This document shows positions 21,804-33,744 of a stretch of 64,000 nucleotides of DNA, one piece after another. Below the pieces are notes generated by a model that did no database searches, had not been told where the DNA came from, and saw only the letters and a list, made by a program, of their open reading frames with translations. The translations under genes were made by a program, and so were the position numbers. Where the stretch lies: positions 22,067,001 to 22,131,000 of the forward strand of contig NC_056754.1 of assembly GCF_018687715.1 (NCBI RefSeq), read 5' to 3'. The first letter of the stretch is position 1; every line of letters begins with the position of its first letter. Source of the DNA: Carya illinoinensis. Taxonomy: Eukaryota; Streptophyta; Magnoliopsida; Fagales; Juglandaceae.

Positions 21804-22796
21804 TGAGGGTATAACTGGTCTAATTTTGGACATATTTTAAAATTGAACCGGTATACATCACTTTTGTGAATTAAAGAATCGATACCAGGCTAATTGATCA
21901 CTGAAACTGAAACTTCCAGTTTTATCAGTTCCGGTCTAATTTTTTCGATGTAATTTTAATGATGAAAACCTTACAAAGTTTTATATGAGTACAAATGATC
22001 AAATGTGTAGAAATTTAATTATAAAAAAGAATATATATTATAATTTATTATGTCATACTATATATTTCTTGATATATATATATATAAAGTAGGCTTATAT
22101 TAATAACTTAATATTAATGTTCATGTTTAAGATTAAGGCCTTGTTTAGATTCGGATAACATTTCATCTCATCTTATTATTACAACTTTCTCAAATTTTTA
22201 CATAAAATATAATAAACAATTCATTTCTTTTCAAATTCCAATTCAAACTTTTCAAATCTCAAAACAATAATAATATTAAAAAAATAATATTCTAACAATA
22301 TTTTATTTAATTTTCTTCTTTAATCTAAAACCATCTCATCTATAATTCCAAACCAGCCCTAAGATTTTATATTATATTAATTTTATTATTTTATATTTTA
22401 AAAATAAAATTTATATATTATATCTAATGTTATATTAATTTTACGTTATTAGATTATTAGACAAAAATAATAATATTTTAAAATTTGATGTTATGTTAAT
22501 TAACAATTTAGCATATAATATATAACATAATATAATAAATAAATAAAATTATATATATGAACTAGTCCGGTCCAATCCAGTGTTATAAAGAAATATCATA
22601 ATTGGATCAGTTCAATTGCAAAATTAGAATTGGTACCAGACCAAATTGATTTTACACTAGATCGAACACATTGGTCCGGTCCAGTGTTATAAAAAACAAA
22701 ATTGGAATTGGGCCGATTCAATTGCAAAATTGGAGCTGGTACCAAACCGAACCAATTTTATACCATAGCGGTTTTCCGATTCTTTTTTTAGCCCTA
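21804..22796. mobile_element. Non-autonomous hAT-type element, 993 bp, inserted in hAT remnant A
   Basis: The perfect 8-bp duplication AAATCAAT flanks it (21796-21803 and 22797-22804). The left end is TGAGGGTATAAC and the right end, on the other strand, is TAGGGCTAAAAA; these share an AGGG core but are poor inverted repeats. Subterminal blocks repeat CCGGTCCAGTGTTATAAA (22567 and 22677) and GGTACCAGACC/GGTACCAAACC. No coding capacity is seen. The related copy at 25262-25500 shows the uninterrupted site, which supports the boundaries. A Tourist-like MITE is nested inside at 22137-22359. Confidence 0.75.
22137..22359. mobile_element. Tourist-like MITE nested in the 993-bp element
   Basis: A 223-bp segment is flanked by TAA (22134-22136 and 22360-22362). 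The left end is GGCCTTGTTTAGATT and the right end, on the other strand, is GGGCTGGTTTGGAATT, which is Tourist-like. The interior shares AATAATAATATTAAAAAA and CATCTCATCT blocks with the copy at 19192-19394. Confidence 0.8.
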
Positions 22797-22990
22797 AAAT
22801 CAATACATCAATCAAACATTCATTCCTCTCCTCCCTCCCAATCGTTGCGCCTTTTTGTCGATAATCTGAGTGAATGAAATTATTTCTTTATGCACCTTCC
22901 AACTACTATTAATAAAGTGAGTTGTGACATACATGTAATTAATGTGAGTTGTGACTACATATTTAGGTCTGGGATTGTGCACCAACTTTT

Positions 22991-24039
22991 TCGAAGTCAA
23001 TATCCAAGGATCCAACTCCAATTTAATCCAAATCCAAATTCAGACTCCAAATCCGAAAACCCAAACTCCACTTAGGTCCAACTCTATTAAAATGGAGTGA
23101 AAGCCGGAACAGAGGTTAGATTTGGAACTTTTTGTAGGCCACAAAAGCCATTGCATTTGGGCCCCTATAGCAGGCTCCATATTTAAATCAAATTTTATGT
23201 AGTACTAAATCATTTCCTTGTGGGCTTTCAAGTTTTAAAATTATTAAAGATGTTATAAAAAAAACAAAAAAGATTTTACATATGAAAAAAAAAAGTATAA
23301 AAATCTTTCATATGCTATGCAACCCTAAAAAAAAAAGGGAAAGAAATTTAAATATACAATAGACCCTTTTGACTATCCTTCATATACTATTTTTCATATC
23401 AAAGCCTTAGACTCCCAAAACATCTAAAAACAATAAAATCATTACTAGACAACTACTAGTTCTACCATGGTGCTATCTAGCCAAGCTAACTCCAAAGGCC
23501 TCAAATAACAAGTAATAGCAATCATGAGTCATCATGATCGAATGTCCATCCAATCATCCACTACTTAATAAATTACAAGAAAAAACATAAGCAGAGATTG
23601 CCACATCAAAGGCAAGCCAAATATTGTTTCTAAGTATAACAAACAACCAACAAAACCAAAATAGCACATATTGAAATCAATAACATTATCAACAAGATAA
23701 AAAGAAATAAAGGCAACTTTCGCTTATGTCCAAGTCCAACAGTTTCATTCCATTCCAACTTGGGCTTCAAGAAACAAGGACAAGATTATTGAAGAAATAA
23801 AATAGGTCCACATAAAATTATAAAAAAATAAAACAAAATTTAACAAACACAAGTTATACAATTTCACTAACACAATTCAAACATCGATCATCTTTATGTC
23901 GCATATTTGTTATATTGGTGGTTAATTTTGCAACAAAAATTCAGAATATAAGAAATTATTATTAGAAAATGACATAGCCAATATATACAACAAAAACTAA
24001 AAAAAATCAAAATATATTACCTAAGTTTAACTTATAGAT
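22991..24039. other. No gene seen; probable decayed transposon flank
   Basis: The left part (22990-23110) has repeated AATCCAAATC and ACTCCAAATCCG blocks like the subterminal repeats of hAT elements, so it may be an old hAT end. The rest is AT-rich without open frames or recognisable repeats. Confidence 0.35.
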
Positions 24040-25500
24040 GTTTATACCATCAATTGTATATGAATAATTTTGAATCGAGCATATGAGAATGGACTTCAAC
24101 TAGTTTTTCGCACACACAAAAGCCTAACTATTCTATGAGTCAAAGAACTCCAAAATGGATCAAGAGCACAACCTTCAGTACTAAATGCTGATTCAGATGC
24201 TATAGTGGTGATCAAAATGGCCAAAACATCTCTTGCCATTAAAACAAAAACTGGCTATTTTGTCAAGTTAACCCTCTAACAAATTAAAATTTCGAAACCC
24301 TCCTTAGGAATCTCAACCTCCGCCAACAAATACACTTCTAGCTTCAACTTACAGTCTATCAAGATTATTGATTTCCACTCTTTATGGAAGTTTCTTAAAT
24401 ATGCAAGGGGTCAATTGAACAAATGCTCTCCATTGATGTACTACTCTCATTACAAGTGTAAGACATAGTTGACCTAGACACGCTTGTGCACCCACCACCA
24501 AACATAACATACTATTGAGATAAGAGCTCCATATCCCTCTTGAGGATTTCAACAAATTTACCATCCTTCTCATTGCGCAAAGTTTGATGAAACCAATATG
24601 TTTGAGTAACCAACTAGTAACGTAAATAAATAATGGAGGCAATAAATAAGAATCTGTTTATCTTTAAAATATTTCCTCAATATTTATCATATATTATTTT
24701 CATTTTATAAGTCATTGTACTCAATAGTGGATCACCATCGTTCCAAAATCTATTCAAACTTGCATGAATATTAATAAGCTCCGGAAAACACAAATTTGAA
24801 GTGACATAAAGTGTACTAGTAATATGCAATGTGATATTGTAAAATACGTGTAGAAACTTCATAAAGTTTTTGATATCATCCCAATCATCAAAGTTAGAAG
24901 CTCCTAGTCCATTTTTCTAGGCCAATCCTGAAATAAATAAACAAATTAGTACAGATTCTTATCAAGTAAAAGTTGGAAAGTTTTTTTATACTTCTCTATT
25001 GCATCCAACATAAAATAAGTCGAGTTTTATCTAATATGTATGTCAAAACACAATAAATTATAACGAAACTTTTGATCTATCAACAAAAAACTTGAAAGTG
25101 ACAAATCTCTGGGGAGAAGACTCTACATACCTAATAAAGTTGCGAACCTTTATGATTGAATAATCAACATTTCTTAAACCTTCGTTGCCAATAAGGCTAA
25201 AAATGTGTGCATTGCACCTCATATGAATAAAGTTGTGATCTTTAACACAATTTTCTCTTCTTGTTTCTCTTTTCTCAACCAACCCATAGCGGAATCATTA
25301 GAGGTAGTATTGTCCACCGTAATTGTAAGAATATTATCAATAACTCTCAATCAAGCATGCACTCTTCCAACTCTCTCTCAATTATTGCCCCTTTGTGATC
25401 AATAATCCGAGTAAATGAATGGTTTGTTTATGTAACTTCCAACTACTATTAAAAAAAAAAAAAAGAGAGAGAGAGCTATGACACACATGTAATTAATGTT
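24040..25500 (-). pseudogene. hAT transposase remnant B
   Basis: Read on the minus strand: DHKGA and LTITVDNTTSNDSAMGW (about 25400 to 25275), then DHNFIHMRCNAHIFSLIGNEG and KVRNFIRYVESSPQRF (25250 to 25110). Closer to 24180-24245 comes the C-terminal dimerisation motif RDVLAILITTIASESAFSTEG. These match, in order, the intact transposase at 30698-33046. Many stops and frameshifts and a missing middle show it is long dead. It belongs to the same broad family as remnant A and is probably an older, separate insertion. Confidence 0.8.
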
Positions 25501-27636
25501 TTGGATAGATTTCAAGTGTCAGTAGTCAAACACACTCTTTGCTTGGTAGTTAAAAACATTTTATTCAATCTATCATTCTCTCTTAAGAATAGTTTCATAC
25601 CATAAAGTCAGAAGGAATGGGAAACCTAGGGTTAAGGATTTTAGTGTAATCTCAAAGCCCTTAGCCCTCAACAATCATAAATGGCAATTCATTCACTATC
25701 ATCATCCTAGCAAGGGCAGCCCTTATTTTATATTTTCACATTATGCTTGGTCATTCCTAGATTATTCTCCCATTTTCTTTTTTAACCTTTTACTTCTAGG
25801 ACTAAGAATTGTTGACCCTTGTCCAATGTCACTTTACCCTTACACTTTTTAGGACAAAAGGTGGATGTGTTATCTCATGGCTAAAGTGCCTTGCCTTTTA
25901 GCACGGCACTTCCACAACCTCCCACGATAGTTACAAGTAGCCATAGGTTCATCGGGATTATAATAAAGCACTCTTGTGAAGTGATCACATACCTCATACC
26001 TATTCTTAGGATTATAATGGTGGAGGGTGAGGGTACAATGAAAGGTAGCAAGAGTGCCTATTGAAAATTCCTATGGTTCATTGGACTCTTCGGTTATGGG
26101 TGAGTCGGCAGGCTGTTGTACAAATTTTACTCAAATAGTGCAAGGGGACACAACCCAATTTTGCACTCAAGCCATAATAATTTATTCAAACTAGAAACTT
26201 AAACCAGAAATATATCATCCAATACAAGGAAATCATATTAAAAAACCAAGTTTTTATTCAAATAAATAGAGATTAGTTGAAATTTGGACTCAAGTAGATC
26301 ACCCAACACATTGGAAAGCATATTGAAACTCAAGTTTGCACTCAAACAATCCAATTATTCTCAAACCAGAAACTCAACCCATATTATTAAACTAAAACAT
26401 ATTGAGATTAGTCCAAGTTTGTACTCAAACAATTCACTCAGTATATGGTAAGCATATTAAAACCCAAGTTTGTACTCAAATAGTCCTATTATTCTCAAAC
26501 CATATTATTAAAGAGATATGATAGTTGCAATTATAAAGACACAACCCATGACTGTATTTAACATTACTCATTATTAAACTCATATAGATCGAGATAAATC
26601 CAAGTTTGTACCTAACAGGTCACCCAATACATGCAAAGCATATTTAAACCCAAGTTTGTACTCAAATAGTCCAATTATTTACAAGTAGATCACACAGTAA
26701 ATATTCACATTTTAGGTTTTTACAAAAGGGGAATCTCTTGCAAGTTAAAGTCAGCTCAATTTTTATTGATACTTTTTTGATACAAGGAGTAATTTGTATG
26801 CATAAACAACCAATTAATATTTTGTAGATTATTAAGATCTAAATTCTGAATATCTATCATGATCCTTGTATATTGATCAACTACTACGTAAAAAATGAAA
26901 TAGAAAAAGAACAATCAAAGGGATCAAATAGTTATGGTTTGTCGATAAACATTGAGTTCTTAGAGATGTTATTGAGGGCCCGAGAGGAGAGAGATGATTA
27001 CACGGAATGCCTGCACAAGGAGTATCTGACAGCAAGGGGCATTGGCAACCGACAATTGAAGGATGAGGATGAGGCTAGTGAAGGATGTGGCGAACACATC
27101 AAGGGTGAATAGAGAGATAGTGGAATGAAGGACTGAGGTCTTGGGGCATAGGGTTAGAACTTAGGAATAAGTTTTTGTGTCAAAATGACTTCATTCGGGT
27201 GAGGGAAAATGACGTCATTTTAGTTGAAATTGGTCGTGGTAATGAACAACTTAGCGAGATGACACCGTTTTCTGCCACTAAAATGGGATCGTTTTGGTTG
27301 AAATGGGCTGGAGTACTTAGTTACTAAACCCTGAATTTGGGCTTGGGTTGGGCTGGGTTTGGGCTTGGGCTAGTATGATTTTGGGCTAAACTTCTTTTTC
27401 TAAATCATATTTTTGTTTTCCTAAACCCTAAATCTCCTCTATGTCTAATTTAAACCTTAAATTTAATCTTTGTTTAAATTTGCATTTTTTATTTAAAATT
27501 GATTTTTTTTTTGTTGTTTTCAGCACTGAATTTAATTGTTATTATTGGTAATTAAAAAGTACTATTTTACTAATATTGAGTTATGTGTAGTTTTAACTAT
27601 TAACAATTTCTCTATATAGGTGTGTGTGAGCATGTG
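25501..27636. other. Non-coding stretch left of the gypsy complex
   Basis: Contains a degenerate tandem array (26150-26700) and AT-rich DNA. A 79-aa acidic open frame (26873-27112, ending EDEASEGCGEHIKGE) has no recognisable relatives and no supporting signals, so I do not call it. Motifs of the ATGACGTCATTT type occur near 27185-27285. Confidence 0.4.
26150..26700. repeat. Degenerate long-unit tandem repeat
   Basis: The phrase AAGCATATT.AAACCCAAGTTTG.ACTCAAA recurs near 26320, 26450 and 26635. Related fragments (CCAATTATT, CTCAAACCAGAAACTCAACC) lie between. Spacing is uneven (about 130-190 bp), so this is an eroded array or a retroelement LTR fragment. Confidence 0.6.
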
Positions 27637-28614
27637 TGTAGCACCCTGTTCCTCATGAAGGTGTACGTGTGGATCCATGGTGCTGAAGATGTTGGCCAAT
27701 GGCCAATACCTAATAGGAGATTGAATAGGTGCGTAGTAATCCCGAGGGAAGTACACGTGTGAGATAACTATTTATGGATACGCAGCAAATTTAAGTAGAA
27801 CCTATTGTAGTGACAACGTTAACAATCAAGTACCATAATACTATATTTTATGAAAAAGGGGCTTCTCATCCTTCACTAAATGCCAAAATATTACATCATC
27901 CAAAGTACATAAGATTAGTCACCATAAGGGCGGATTGATTACAAATATTCGCCAAACTACAACCTAACTGAAGGCACAAGGTAGCTACGATAGTTATTGG
28001 TGCTAAGGCAGGTCCTATTCTCCAAAATTAGGACTCGATCTGGATTGACTCTACTTCCTTAAGTGTCAAGATAAGGTCTAAATCTACATCAAAGTCTATG
28101 GTCTCGCAAATGAAACCATATATAGGTTAGACAACTATGACAAAACATCTAATGAGAGATAATGCTACCGAAAATGCTATGAAAACTTTTCATGTAAATG
28201 CTAGACGAACACATATATGCATGGAAATGAATCCCCCTCACTTTTACAGCTATGCGCATCCTCAAAAATTGGTGAGGAATCACCATTTTAGTTCAAAACA
28301 TATATACATAGGCATGACGAGGAATCACGCTTTCAAGATAGTGCCCTTTCTTTATGCAAAATAGATAAAAACTCATTAGTAATATTATGGCAAGTAATAA
28401 ACAATCCCCATATAAGTGAAAACTTATAAAAATTAGAATTCGACCTATTTCAACCTAGCAACATTCTTCCACCACACAGGTGCTCTGCACATAGATATTT
28501 GCCACACAGGCATTTGTTAACTACACAAACAACTATTTGTCACACATGCATACACACAAAGATACTTGCTGCACCGGTTATGTTGCTCTACGTAGGGGTG
28601 TTCAAAATTCTGGG

Positions 28615-28775
28615 ACTTCCGATTCCGACCGATTTTCACTCCGATTCCGACTCCGGTGGAGTCGGAATATTCGGTACTCAGGATCGGAATCGGAAGACTA
28701 CCGATTCCGATTCGGAAGTCGGAATCGGAATCGGTACCCAGTTGGTTCCGAATTCCGAATTCCGACTTCCGACTT
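28615..28775. repeat. Left subterminal repeat array of the hAT element
   Basis: Many direct and inverted copies of CCGATTCCGAC, GTCGGAAT and GAATTCCG are packed into about 160 bp just inside the left terminus. In hAT elements such subterminal motifs bind transposase (known for Ac and Tam3), so this is a likely binding array. Several motifs overlap as GGAATTCC-type palindromes. Confidence 0.85.
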
Positions 28776-28786
28776 TTTTAAAAAAA

Positions 28787-28883
28787 AATATTCCAGCTGC
28801 AAAACGACATCGTTTTGCAGCTGGAATATTTGTGCAAGTAAAACGGAACGGCGTCGTTCCATTTAAATGGGAATGACGCCGTT
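28787..28883. repeat. Two adjacent hairpin-forming palindromes inside the hAT element
   Basis: The first has 21-base arms at 28787-28807 and 28810-28830 that are perfectly complementary, with a 2-base spacer. Its core reads CAAAACGACATCGTTTTG. The second, at 28847-28864 and 28865-28883, pairs AACGGCGTCGTTCC with GGGAATGACGCCGTT, with one mismatch and a one-base bulge. Both lie between the subterminal array and the transposase leader. Confidence 0.85.
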
Positions 28884-30697
28884 TTGAGGAACCACTTATG
28901 ACTTACCTCAGTCCGGACTCCGGACACAGCTCACGCCTCACAGACCTCCATTTTGCCGATCTCCATTAAACCATTTTGCTCCACAGACCTCTCAGTGCTC
29001 TCACGCCGTACGCCGCACGCCACACGAAGCCGCCGCCCCCCACCGTGACTCTGTCCGCCGAATCCGACCAATTTTCTCCAAAAGGTAAAAACTGGTGACT
29101 TGTGTAAATTGTAATGTGTATTCCGAATTTAAAATTTTAAATGGATTAGATTGGATGTATGGAATTTTTCTGTGAACGGTGAACTGAGTTGTGAAATGAT
29201 TATGTATTGAGGAACCGTTTTTCATTTTTAGTATTTTATTTGTTTGTGATTTTGGCCATTGAAGGCAACCTATTTGTGGAAATGTCACAAAGAAACGGAA
29301 TAGGCTTAATATGAAGAAATTTTACTGTGTGAATTGGGGCTTTGATAATACATTAGCTAAAAAATACTTTTACACAAAGAAACGATTTTTTTGTTTACAT
29401 ATTCGTAGTCTCATTAGGAAATTTGAAGCGTGATAATGAAGGATATAAACATTGTGGCAATTATGTTCTTTTATAATTCTTTTCTAAACCCATGACTTAT
29501 TTTTTTTCAATTTGTAATTAAAGAGTTGAAAATATTGAGAATTTGATCTCTAGATATCTTTTATAAAGGAAACGATGACAACCGTCATCAAATTGCAAGA
29601 TTATTAATTTCAAGGAAAGTTACTTAACTCATAGCACATGAATGCTTCTCCAAATCCTATTGGTGTTAGTGTAAATTCCACAAGGAATATGTGGCTAACA
29701 GATTTGCATTGGTGTGAAACCCCCTCATGTGACATTCAAATGGGAATTAATGATGTTCTTGTGGATGGTCCATTGGAAGATTGTGAGGATCTTAATAATA
29801 AAATGTGTATATAATTAAGTTATTTTTGAAAGTCTAATCTTGTCTCCAAGTTTCATCATGGTTCAATAGACAAAATGGCCCCCTTTATAGTTCAATTGCT
29901 TTTAGCTCCAACTTGACATGATCTTGCTTTTGTTTTAAGAATGTAACCATGGATAGCCTTTCAGTTGCTCAATGGGGGACTGCCAAGATGACAGAACTAG
30001 GATTTTGAATCAAGGGATGCCAGGTATAACTCAAATATAAAATAGAGAAAAATAGAATGATGTTTCAAACATTTCAATCTCCAGCTGTTTTGAATATTCA
30101 AATAAATAGGGTTTTTCAAGCCTCCATTTAGATCCAAAATTCATGTTAATGGGATTGATAAAGGGTATGCATGTACTTGTATTTTCATTGTTTGTAGCAA
30201 GAAGCAAGGATGGTCAAAACTTTCTTCACAAGAATCCAAGAAAAACAAAATATAAGTTCAATCTTAAATGCTCAAAGGTAGGCAGCCTACCCACTTAACA
30301 GCCTGTCTTTGCTCCAAATAACTGCAAATTAAATTAGTTTAAGCTCACGTTGACTTGCTTCCGTTTAACTTAAAGTAAAAGTAAAATATAGTCAAATCTT
30401 AATGGTAGCCTCGTTTTCATTACAAACTTCTGTAGAACTTTCCATCGTGGATATTTCTCAACCAATATATATATATGAATGTTGAATATATATATGTATA
30501 TATACACACCAATTTGATGTATCTTCATTCTTCATTCTTCATTCTATGGAGTTTCATTCTTCATTCTTTCTCACAATTCTTCATTCATTTTTGGCTTCTA
30601 TGTCACTTGGCAGCATGGTTTTTTTGGGTATCTGAATGTAAGACGATAAACCATGCTTATTAATTTGGTTTTCTATATATGTGACAGATTTGAAGCT

Positions 30698-33046
30698 ATG
30701 GAGGAAGAACCATATGGGACCCCAGAACAGGATCAGGATGCCACAATGCCGTCCCCAGCACCGAGATCGAGACCCTCTTCCAGAACACAAACTTCATGTG
30801 CAAGTAGTCGATTCCCAATGTCGGTAAATATAGAAGATGAAGATACATTTAATGAGGAGGCTGAGATGGGTATTGGGGATGAGCCGGATGTACCACCTCC
30901 ATCCGCGAGTGCCAAGCCACCACGTCCACGATCAAATAAAAAAAGATCGTGGATGTGGGAACATTTCACCAAGGCTGACGGTGATCCCTTGGAACCGCAC
31001 GCGGCGTGCAACCATTGTGGCCAAGAAGTTGGATGTCATTCAAAGAAACAAGGCACTACTGGATTGATATCACATCTAAATGGTTGCCAGAGGTATAAGA
31101 TAGCGAAGGGATTTGTGGCCAAAGATCAGACAACGCTGAGTTATGAAACTTCTACTGCGACTGATGGTACGCAAGTTAAGAAAATGACCATCCCTCAATA
31201 CAGTGAGAAGTTGTTGAGAGATGCGCTTGCCGAGATGATCATTGAAGATGAGATGCCTTTTATGACAGTTGAAAGAAGAGGGTTCCGAAAGTTTGTCAAG
31301 CTCATTGAGCCACGATTCCCAATGCCGTCACGGTATACAGTGATGCGGGATTGTATGAAAAGACATTTAAAAGAGAAGGCTGAGATGAGGCAAATGTTTG
31401 TGAGGACTGGCCAGAGAGTCTCATTTACGACTGACACATGGACGTCTATACAGAATGTTTCATACATGTGTATTACAGCACACTACATTGACAGTTCATG
31501 GATTTTAAAAAAACGGATTATTGGATTCAAAGAAATCAGTGATCATAAGGGTGCATCAATTGGGGTGGCAATGGATGATTGCTTGAAAGATTGGGGAATT
31601 CAGAAAGTTTTGTGCATTACAGTTGACAATGCTAGTGCCAATGATACTGCAATTGAATGGTTCAAGCGGAATACGAGAGTGAGAGATGATGTCATCCGGG
31701 ACCATGAGTTTATCCATGTTCGTTGTTGTGCTCACATAATCAACCTGATTGTGACTGAGGGCTTAAAAGAGGTTGATGATTCCATTACAAAAGTCCGCAA
31801 CATTGTGCGGTATGTGAGGGCTTCTCCCCAACGGCTGAAAAAATTCAGGGCAATAGAAGAACAACTTGGGATAAAACATTCACGGACGCTGTGCTTGGAC
31901 GTTCTCACTCAATGGAACTCTACATATATGATGTTAGATGTGGCACAGAGGTACCAGAAAGTATTTGAGCGGATGGAGGTGGAAGATGGGGGCCTTAAGT
32001 ATGCTTTGCTGGAGCCTGTCGGAAAGGGGCTCGGTCCGCCGGACACACATGATTGGACGAGTGTAGGATTTTTTGTCACATTTTTGCAGATTTTTTATGA
32101 TATTACAATGAAAATATCTGGATCCGCATACAAGACTGCAAACTTGTGGTCCAGTCAGATCTCGACACTACACCACCACTTGGAAGATGGTTGTGATGAC
32201 CCTAGCGGACTTCTATCTGGTATGGCTCAGAGGATGCTGTCCAAATATAATAAATATTGGGGGCAAGTTGAGAAGATAAATAGATTACTCTTTGTGGCTG
32301 TGATCCTTGACCCCCGATTCAAGTTGGCCGTGATAGAATATTGGGCAAATTCCGTCCTTGGGGCAATGAAGGCTGCATCGTTTGTTACATCGCTTAAAAC
32401 TGATCTCGATGACTTGTACTTCCATTACAAAAATAGTGGACAGCCTTCATCTTCAGCGGGTACCTCACACGTGACTCCGACACCTCCCTCTGATGACTTT
32501 AGCCCAGTAGGTGCATTGCCTCGACGCAGTAGGAATTACGACATCATGAATGAGTATCATCAGCTTGTTGCGTCGAAGAATATTATGGGGCGTACTTCAG
32601 AGGTTGAACGGTATTTTATGGAAGAGGTCGAGGCACCTAGTCCTGCATTTGAGATATGCATTTGGTGGAAGGCTAATTCCGTCAAGTATCCAGTTCTTTC
32701 CCGTATTGCCCGAGATGTGCTAGCCATTCCTATTACGACGGTTGCATCTGAGTCGGCGTTTAGCACTGGAGGTCGAGTGTTGGATGCTTTCTGGAGTTCT
32801 TTGTCACCGTCAACTGTGGAGGCCCTCGTTTGCACACAGAACTGGATCAGTGATACACCCCTTGGACTAGATAGCATTGGCATTGACGATGAGAGCTATA
32901 GGCTTGAAGATGGTAACCATATTTTACTTGTTTTTTTATTATTGATTATTTTAATTGTTTTTATGATTATACTAATTTATTTAATTTATATTTTTTATCA
33001 TTTCACAGATGTAATTATGAACCCCAGTATAGTTGCTGATGACTGA
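30698..33046 (+). CDS. hAT transposase, BED zinc-finger type (RICESLEEPER-like)
   Basis: The frame codes for 782 aa from MEEEPYGTPEQ. It is open further upstream to 30653, but the ATG at 30698 follows a likely 3' splice site (TGTGACAG, 30680-30687), so a leader intron is likely. Domains: acidic Ser/Pro head; BED zinc finger at about residues 85-132 (WEHFTKADGD, CNHC, HLNGC); RNase H fold with FTTDTWTS, ITVDNASAND and RCCAHIINLIV, which carry the first acidic residues and the CxxH-type motif; an hAT-specific insert with LTQWNSTYMML; and the C-terminal dimerisation region (RDVLAIPITTVASESAFSTGG), which holds the final catalytic Glu. A GT/AG pair at 32913-33008 would remove a 96-base, in-frame, hydrophobic tract near the end, giving about 750 aa. 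No stop or frameshift is seen. Confidence 0.93.
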   Translation: MEEEPYGTPEQDQDATMPSPAPRSRPSSRTQTSCASSRFPMSVNIEDEDTFNEEAEMGIGDEPDVPPPSASAKPPRPRSNKKRSWMWEHFTKADGDPLEPHAACNHCGQEVGCHSKKQGTTGLISHLNGCQRYKIAKGFVAKDQTTLSYETSTATDGTQVKKMTIPQYSEKLLRDALAEMIIEDEMPFMTVERRGFRKFVKLIEPRFPMPSRYTVMRDCMKRHLKEKAEMRQMFVRTGQRVSFTTDTWTSIQNVSYMCITAHYIDSSWILKKRIIGFKEISDHKGASIGVAMDDCLKDWGIQKVLCITVDNASANDTAIEWFKRNTRVRDDVIRDHEFIHVRCCAHIINLIVTEGLKEVDDSITKVRNIVRYVRASPQRLKKFRAIEEQLGIKHSRTLCLDVLTQWNSTYMMLDVAQRYQKVFERMEVEDGGLKYALLEPVGKGLGPPDTHDWTSVGFFVTFLQIFYDITMKISGSAYKTANLWSSQISTLHHHLEDGCDDPSGLLSGMAQRMLSKYNKYWGQVEKINRLLFVAVILDPRFKLAVIEYWANSVLGAMKAASFVTSLKTDLDDLYFHYKNSGQPSSSAGTSHVTPTPPSDDFSPVGALPRRSRNYDIMNEYHQLVASKNIMGRTSEVERYFMEEVEAPSPAFEICIWWKANSVKYPVLSRIARDVLAIPITTVASESAFSTGGRVLDAFWSSLSPSTVEALVCTQNWISDTPLGLDSIGIDDESYRLEDGNHILLVFLLLIILIVFMIILIYLIYIFYHFTDVIMNPSIVADD

Positions 33047-33744
33047 TGGAGTATGGATAAAGATAAGTTGATATCAGAATTAACTTATTCCGTCCTTGGT
33101 ATTAATGGTAATTAAATTTTACTTTTAATTCCGTTTCAATTTTCTGAATCAATATTTGGTTACATTTATTGATTGAATTTTTTTTATCTTAATTTCAGAT
33201 ACTTCAAATGACCAACTACGATGCTGCAAATGATGTTTCTTTTTTGGTTGAATCAAAATGTTTGTTCTTATGGACTGTTTAATCAAACTTTGAACTCAGC
33301 TGTTATTTCTATTATTCATTGTTTATGATCTTCTGAATTATGTATAATTAGCTCCTAGCTAGCTATAAAGGAAATATATAGTCAGACTTTTAATGAAAAT
33401 TATATCAATCTAAATTTTGAATTGTAAGATAATAATATTAATACGCAGATCGGTATGCAAATTCATTTGTATGTAATAAAACTCATGAGCCGAAAATGCG
33501 AAGGGAGCTAGCTAGATCATGAGCCGCCTATATATATACACACACACACAGATATCTATATATATATATATATAAGTACTATATCTCTCATAATGCAAGT
33601 TTGATTAATTAGTAAATTAATCATAAATTTAAATTAATATTATTTCAAGTTAAAATTTACTTTTTGATTAATCACATTAAACTAATACATAAATTAGTAT
33701 ATAATTAAATTTAAAATAAGATAAAACCTATCATACTAAAGAAG

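Larger units (their letters stand above)
21735..22990 (-). pseudogene. hAT transposase remnant A, split by another element
   Basis: Minus-strand reading gives VTTHFINSSWKVHKEIISF and QIIDKKA (22990 to about 22805). It then resumes beyond an insertion, at 21803 to 21740, with a TITVD-like motif followed by SNDSA. The same two blocks are adjacent in the hAT transposase at 30698-33046 (HYIDSSWILKKRIIGF and ITVDNASANDTAIEWF), where the Asp of ITVDN is a catalytic residue of the RNase H fold. Only this middle part survives. The element at 21804-22796 sits between the blocks. The segment is also collinear with remnant B (25262-25500), which lacks the insertion. Confidence 0.75.

Noticed and set aside
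26873..27112. 79-aa acidic open frame
   Set aside because: No homology, no promoter or splice signal, and chance frames of this length are common here.
28499..28876. Overlapping 125-aa and 109-aa open frames rich in Ser, Asp and Arg
   Set aside because: They are readings through the hAT terminus and its subterminal repeats, and cross the element border, so they are not genes.
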